Shown here piece by piece: positions 57,964 through 64,000 of a DNA stretch of 64,000 nucleotides (positions are counted from its first letter, which is position 1; each line of letters starts with the position of its first letter). The notes under the pieces were generated by a model that was given only the letters and a program-made list of their open reading frames with translations, was not told the DNA's origin and made no database searches. Position numbers and translations under genes: made by a program. Source of the DNA: Byssochlamys sp. IMV 00236 (taxonomy: Eukaryota > Ascomycota > Eurotiomycetes > Eurotiales > Thermoascaceae); contig MSJH02000817.1 in NCBI GenBank assembly GCA_001931875.2, positions 497,484 through 561,483 of the forward strand, given 5' to 3'.

Positions 57964-60900
57964 CTTGATCACAATCGCCGATTCGGTCGTCCACAAGGCT
58001 GCCCGTGGGAAGAGTAAAATGGCAACTCGGCCAGCGACAACAATTGCTTCTTATATATCCATGTCACACCCAGTAACTAGCACAAGGCGGCCGTCTTGCT
58101 GTGAAGATCAGAACTAGTTTCTAATTAGCTTCGATCTATGATCTGCAACTTTGCAGGGAACCAGTCGATTCCGAATGTTTACGTAAAATACCTAGGTACT
58201 GTATTCTTTCAGCGAGCAAGGATACGTATGGGTGCTAAATAGACCTGGATGTAATGGAAGCACATTCAGAAGAACACATATACTATAGTAACAAGTCGTA
58301 TACAAGAGCGTTCTCCCAGGCCCAGTCCGTAGTTCGGTTAGGGTAGACGACTAACATGCTTCGCTTCGGCACAGAAATATAGGAATTTAGAAACTAGAAT
58401 GGGATACCTATAGATTGGCTCTAAGAGGAGGTTTCTTGGCCACTACATCGGACCCAGGTAATTACAGATGACAAGAATATGTTCCCAATGGAAACGGTGT
58501 GCACCGCGCTGGTGATGACCGCTACTCCGATCGACAGCTAGGGCTTCTTGGCGGAGGGCATTACCAGAACTCTCAGTGCCCACTTCGACTGTTCCGATCT
58601 TTTCCTACAGAGACAGAGACTGGTTAAGTATTGTTGGTCAACCCGGGTACCTCACTGTAACAGTGTTCAAAAGACATGGAAGGTCCCGACACATCAGCAG
58701 ATCCGTCTATACCGGTTAATCAGTATGAGTCGGGGAGTCAAATGACCATAAAACTGACGATTATCTATTGATATGTTTTTCAGATTTAATAGCATTGTTA
58801 TGATGGGCTCCCAGTAAATCTCGATAGGATTAAGGGCCATCTGAAGATCTGACCCATAACTATCCATGATGTCCCCATGTGAGCTCCGGAAGTTAACCAA
58901 TTAATTCAAACTAGCCGGCGCGGACCGAACCGTTCCCAGCCAGCCACAATAAGTAGTACTCCGTACTTCACTCACTTCGTATAGCATCACCGGATTTCAG
59001 TCCTTGCCTCGGGCAAACTGCAACCCTTACTTCTGATGAAGGGGATCTGCAATAGCCAAGATAGACGATCGACTGGCTGCATTAGCGCAAAGCTTCTCAA
59101 TAACAGCGACACCAACAGTACTGGGAGAACTGATTACCTGCTGTGAAAGGGTGATGATACAGAGCTTTAACTCGAGTCGATGTCAATACGGATACGAGTG
59201 TTTTCAGCATTCGTTGAACCGCCTTCCTCCTCCCCGCAAAGGTAGCGATGCCACCTTGTTTCCAATGTTGAGGACTCGGTTGAACATGGGGCTTACTCGA
59301 CTCTGTTCCAACTTGGCCTGCAAGTATCAGTTGTGATCAGTCTTCCAAAAGAATTCTAACGCGATCTAGCCTTCAGCAACCCTGTAATGCAGTACCCACA
59401 CGCATCTCGAAGATGCAAAAAGCAAATTGCATGCGCGTTGTTCCAGGCCAGTAATGATCATATTTTCCAGCATTATTCATGATTATCCCGGTACTGTCCA
59501 GGATAATTTGTTCTCTGATAGAGCACCCGCAAATATATGTAAGAACTAGACCCGGAACTTCTCAAGACCGTCGGCACAATCCGCCTGCGAGACAAGGTCA
59601 TGCGGAGAATGACTGCAGGTAATTTATTACGGCAACTGTGTCATTCTTAGTCTTTCTGCAGAGATCTGCTAGCTCTTTGATGTAATAAAAACAGAAGTGG
59701 GTTGCGAAGCAATATAAGATTCATTTCTCGAGGCTTGGAGCCGTAGTGGAACTCATCCAGATAGCGTCCGAATCTTTTCAGGGCACACAGCGTCGAGTGC
59801 AGAAGCCTGTGGAATCAAGTTGGCCATGCGGAATTCCGTGAAAGATGCATTGTTCCGGCAATACTATTTCCATAATATCAAGAGGGCCTCACGCAGTATA
59901 GAGGCAAGGGTGACAGAGGTACAGTAGCACTACTATGTTTATTGGCATACGTAGAGCAGTCAGAGTAATACTTATCATGATAGAATAATGAAAATATCGT
60001 GGGGTGGACCCTCGACTAGTGTCAGGTGAGTGAACATCGATCTTCTGACTCCCACTGAAACTTCATCGAACGTGGCCAATGTTTGTAATGGCAGAAATAT
60101 ACAAGGCATAGTACGGACCTTGCTGCAGCTAACATTCAGTGGTTTAACAGCTTCCAAGATGTGCGAGATTCTTGTGGCTGCGAAACGCTACCGTGGCTAC
60201 CCAGCATCGTGCAACGCAACTAGTAGAACTTTTGACAGTTGTTAGTCTTGTATTGATAATTGTAGGAATGATGGATTGCAGCCGATACGTTTGTTTAACT
60301 TGAGAGAAGAGGCTGGTGTATGGCCACAAGTCGGACCACAACTCAGTCACATAAAACCGACCTGCCGCCCAGACCTCTATCAAAGATACGACGCTAGGAT
60401 TCTGTATTATCGCAATGCCCTGTCTAATTGTGATCCCGGACAGTGTATTCGTGGGGTCTTCGTCTTACCAGTAGATAAAAGAAAGGGGCCATATAGATGG
60501 AAGGTTGTTGCTGAGTGTCAGAGCAACCACAGGGGAGGTGACAGTATCATTCAAAGGTGAGCACCGAGGTTTTCTGCAGCTGTGCTGAAGAATTTGACGT
60601 AAACAGCGATTTAAGGCCTCTTCTATGAAGTTCTTCGCTGAGGTAGCTCTCTTATATTATTAGGATCTATTATTTATATAAAGCGCTAGTGATTCAGTTG
60701 AGATTGTAGTCTGCTTTGAATATATCGTTGCCAGGGTTGACGAACAGCTCCTAGTTGAAGGATTCGCTGTCTTACTCCTGACAAAGGTAGGGGAGTGTAA
60801 CTATAGCTCGCTGTTATCCCTCGAAGTTGTACTATCATTGCTGTTCCAGCTTGGATCGCGCCTCGACGTCTGCCGGGAAAGTTCTGTTCAAACTAACGTA

Positions 60901-61065
60901 TCACCTGTAACCAAGACAGGCTCTTTTTCCGACGCCGTGATACCAGAAAACTTACTTCCTCGTCCGACCAAGTCTTTCTGTTTCTGGATGGAGCAGAGAA
61001 GGTTTAATGCCCTCGGTACCACGAGATATTGCTGCAGAGGATATGTTTCTCGGTCAAGATCTAAG
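57964..61065. other. Gene-poor tract
   Basis: About 3.1 kb with no supported gene. Open frames at 60276-60560 and 60838-61077 (plus) lack ATG context, introns or known motifs. AT-rich parts may be decayed repeats. Confidence 0.45.
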
Positions 61066-62462
61066 CTAACCTTCTAGGTACCCACTCTCGAGGATCTCTC
61101 GCGCCGTGAGGCGAGCATTTGGATCTGGGTTTAAAACTTCAACTAGGAACTGGATGTCTTCACCCGAAACGCCCTTCTCGACCATTTCATTTGCCCACAT
61201 ATACGCTTCTTCTGGTCGTGGCGAAGGCAGAATTTGAGCGCATCGCTTATCCTCAGCATAAAATGGCACAGAGGGTAGATCAAAGTCGATTGCTAGTTTA
61301 TCACGGACAACCTTTTCCTTTTCGCTCAGACTTCCAGTGGAGATTGAATCATACATTCCCGGCGACTTGAAATCAACTTGAGCCTGCAACAATTGGGCCA
61401 ACTATGGACCAGAATAGTTAGTAGTTAGTTAGAAAGTAGGCGCGATAGTTTCTATTTCGAAACGAATACTGACAATTATTCCCCAGGACCAGATGTCTGT
61501 GCTCTCATTCCAAGCTTTTCCGAAGTAAACCTCAGGGCTTCGATATGTGACGGATGTGATTTCTCCAACAGATGGTTTGCTGACTATGGACTACGTTAGA
61601 GTTTCCAAGAAAGGCCGAAAAGCTCACTTACTAGCTCCGCAATCTGCGAGTCTGACGGTGAGATCACGAACATTCTCATTCGGTTTCGAACGATCAAATC
61701 CGCCCAGTGCAATATTCTCCATTTTTAGATCTGAAGGCATGCCATACTTAGCTTCGATACTCGTTGTCTTCCAACAATTTTTATCGCTTCGTTCTTACCA
61801 GTGTAAACCAAACCTTTCATATGCACCGTAAAGATTCCCAGAAGGACGCCCTTCATAACCCATTTGATTTCCTTGGTTGTGAACGGCCTCGCATTTCGAG
61901 CTTCCCAGAGGGAGTCTGTAAACGCCTCAAGGACCATCATCGGCCCACCAGGTTCTGAATCGGGGATATAGTCAACGAGCGGTCGAATCATTGGATCTAT
62001 TGCAAAAAGCTTTTGCATCTCTACCTCGTGCTTGAAAGCAGATAGTGCATTAGACAATGATGACTCGCCAGCATCGCCTTCAGAGGGTCGTTTGACGACA
62101 TATTCAATACCAGTGCTGGAATCATCTACCGCGAGCCATACATTCGGACTCTTGTCGCGAATTCGTGATCCCAGAGGATGAACGAGTCGATAGCGTTTCC
62201 CTCCTTCCCCCCGGAAGGTCAACCCGGAGGTTACCATACTAGAGAGCGGTGCTGATGGAGATTTAACGGATAATCTTGGTGTCAATATCTGGTGAGGCTT
62301 CCGAATACCAGAAAGCAGAGATTTAAGGAGAAATCCTCTGAAACGTGGATGTGGTGGTTGCATATTGACATGGAGTTTAACAGTCTTGCCGGCCCGTAGG
62401 TGACCTGGGCGCGTAAGTGAAATCCTCCCCGGGCGCTTCGGCACGGGCCACATTTCACTCAA
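61066..62462 (-). CDS. Divergent protein kinase-like protein
   Basis: Four exons (61799-62462, 61632-61730, 61474-61583, 61066-61401) give 402 residues. The N-terminal 90 residues are basic and Pro-rich. The N-lobe has LGSRIRDKSPNVWLAV in place of a glycine loop, and the expected Lys in YVVKRP (about 124). The catalytic loop, rebuilt across intron 1, is VYTDLKMEN: Asp222, Lys224 and Asn227 are kept, but the HRD His and Arg are Tyr-Thr. The DFG motif is DCG (251-253). The APE region is YRSPEV, then DIWSWGIILAQ. The acceptor of intron 2 (CCATAG) was chosen to keep frame. It belongs to a fungal lineage-specific kinase group; activity is likely but atypical. Confidence 0.8.
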
Positions 62463-62972
62463 GCGATAACAACCAATCCAGGTCTAAAGTTTGAGACTGT
62501 CTCGAGACGCCAAGATATAGAATCTCTCGAAACAGATACTATCACCCAATCATTACCCGCATCGAGGTATATTTCGCGGCCTACTTGATATGAGATGCAC
62601 TGAGAAAGTCTCAACCTTCCAGGGTCTCACCAAGATGCTGTGCTATTCACTCGCGCGTTCAGACTATCCTTGTTACAGTTCGCGCTTTTAGTATGTTGGA
62701 GCTCTGTTATCCAATACCTCGTGTACCTCTCGCGCCCAACTGGTTTTCCAAAACACCAACCATATATAGCAATGCAATAAGTAGCAAGGCGGCGCTTAGG
62801 GGATAGAACGTGTTTCTGAATCAACATACAATCGCCATGAAATCCTCAAGCGTTCTCAGGCCAGAAAATTTCCAATATACACAGGGTCACCTCTACATCC
62901 TACTCCAGCTGAGATTATTTGCTGTTAATTTGTGACGCCCACAGCGTTGTTTCAATCCCTCATTATCCAACA
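62463..62972. other. Divergent promoter region
   Basis: Lies between the kinase (minus) and the small gene (plus). No gene or repeat recognised. Confidence 0.5.
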
Positions 62973-63428
62973 ATGTCAGGATCCAAGGTTTTCCTTCGCA
63001 AACTCCCCTGTGGCCTCAATCTCTATTATCGTGCGACTGCCGCCGATAAAGCCTGGCGTCGGATCGTTCCCAATGATGAGTATTTCTCCATCACCGTTGG
63101 CAATAGAGTCAATGATGAAGGCCCTCGGCATATAGCGCAAGTCCAGGCAAAAACTGGCACCGCACCGGTAGATGCTGTTATTGAGTAAATTGACCGACGC
63201 CACTCTCTGTCATTAAGATCTAACTGCATCCAGGGATCCTTTCTATGATAGCCCCAGTGATCATTATCATCATGCTGGAATCGTCTATGAAGACGGTAAT
63301 GGAAATCATCTAAGCAAGAAGCATGTCACTGAAAATCCAGAAGAACAGTCTCTGGTTAGTTTCCCATTTTGTTTTCCCTGGTGTAACTTCTAACACCACT
63401 CTAGAGTGATAATCAGAAGAAGAAATAA
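62973..63428 (+). CDS. Small protein of unknown family, 118 aa
   Basis: Three exons (62973-63184, 63234-63354, 63405-63428). Introns are 49 and 50 bases with GTAAAT and GTTAGT donors and CTAAC branch sites before the CAG/TAG acceptors; phases fit exactly. The protein starts MSGSKVFLRKLPCGLNLYYR. The middle is hydrophilic with DPFYDSPSDHYHHAGIVYED, and the last exon adds only SDNQKKK. There is no signal peptide or membrane segment. I do not recognise it. It is divergently oriented to the kinase. Confidence 0.6.
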
Positions 63429-64000
63429 ACGGCCTCCTTCCACTGCGATCTCTGGATCATTAACACAGAGGAACTGCTTAGGTTATACGGCAGAATCCTC
63501 GTGATCTCGTCGGTGTCGAATAAAGTCCTTATGATATCTCTTTAAAGTTCTATGAGAATCGGTATTATGATTGCTTCATTTTTGTTTAACCCATGTCTTG
63601 TTTCGTATCAATCAAGTTCTGTGTCTTTGGTCGTTGTTTTCGCAGGCTAGCACATTGGTGACAGAAGAGTTCATTACTGAGAGTTCATCTCTATATCGCG
63701 AGTACTGCAATGGTAACCGAATGTTTAGCATCTATTACAAAGAATCAAGTACCTATCGCATCTTCATGTCAGGACTAGGATTTTTGACTTCATTTCACTA
63801 TTCTCGAAAGTTGGGCTCCTGATACCAGGAATGTAGATTACCTGCTTGGGACCAGTTCTTGTTCTACGAAGAGCTTTGTCCTTCCTGTAAGATAGAACAC
63901 GGTTCCTACGAATTCCCACATTCCGGGGAACGATACCTGCACGGTACGAATGTCTAGAACAGCCGTCCAAACCTAAAAAGAGAGGACAGAAAAGCCGCTT
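63429..64000. other. Intergenic, window edge
   Basis: A short frame at 63571-63822 is not supported. Nothing recognised before the window ends. Confidence 0.45.

Overview
The window is nuclear DNA of a filamentous ascomycete, most likely an Aspergillus or close relative (Eurotiales). The evidence is short introns of about 45-140 bases with GTAAGT-type donors, CTRAC-type branch sites and CAG/TAG acceptors; typical Aspergillus gene families (GH72 glucanosyltransferase, Zn2Cys6 regulator, Dal5-like and DHA-type MFS carriers, NACHT-ankyrin NLR, fungal SLATT); and gene-poor tracts with decayed repeats. I built the gene models by joining exons whose splice sites and reading frames agree. For nearly all of them the summed exon length is an exact multiple of three.

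Layout. 1-9 kb: a small two-exon gene, a Mn superoxide dismutase without a mitochondrial presequence, a four-exon transcription-factor-like protein and a one-TM micro-protein. 9-15.7 kb is gene-poor. It holds a Cys-rich fragment, a broken gene resembling the DUF3435 recombinase family, and a pair of diverged repeats that differ mostly by C/T and G/A transitions. 15.8-18.5 kb: mitochondrial phosphate carrier and a small hydrophilic protein. 21-41 kb is dominated by transporters: a DHA1 MFS carrier, a Hol1-like MFS carrier, an Avt3/4-like vacuolar amino-acid transporter, a Dal5-like anion permease and a DHA2-like 14-TM carrier. Between them lie a tandem-BTB protein, a secreted arylsulfotransferase-like protein and a fungal SLATT two-TM protein. 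42.8-44.8 kb: a GPI-anchored 1,3-beta-glucanosyltransferase with a CBM43 module.

46.7-58 kb is the accessory core. A Zn2Cys6 regulator and an intronless FAD aromatic hydroxylase are divergently transcribed across a 650-base promoter that carries a 12-bp direct repeat. Next comes a large NLR (NACHT_N, NACHT, ankyrin repeats) whose ankyrin repeats form a three-repeat higher-order unit, then a secreted CxxC thioredoxin-reductase-like flavoenzyme. 58-61 kb is gene-poor. The window ends with a divergent protein kinase and a three-exon small gene.

The strongest leads for unusual biology are the NLR with homogenised ankyrin repeats, the SLATT protein (a membrane effector family known from prokaryotic conflict systems), the regulator/hydroxylase pair with its repeated promoter motif, and the decayed mobile-element tract at 10-13.4 kb. 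I see no polyketide or peptide synthase, no rRNA or tRNA gene, and no intact transposon.
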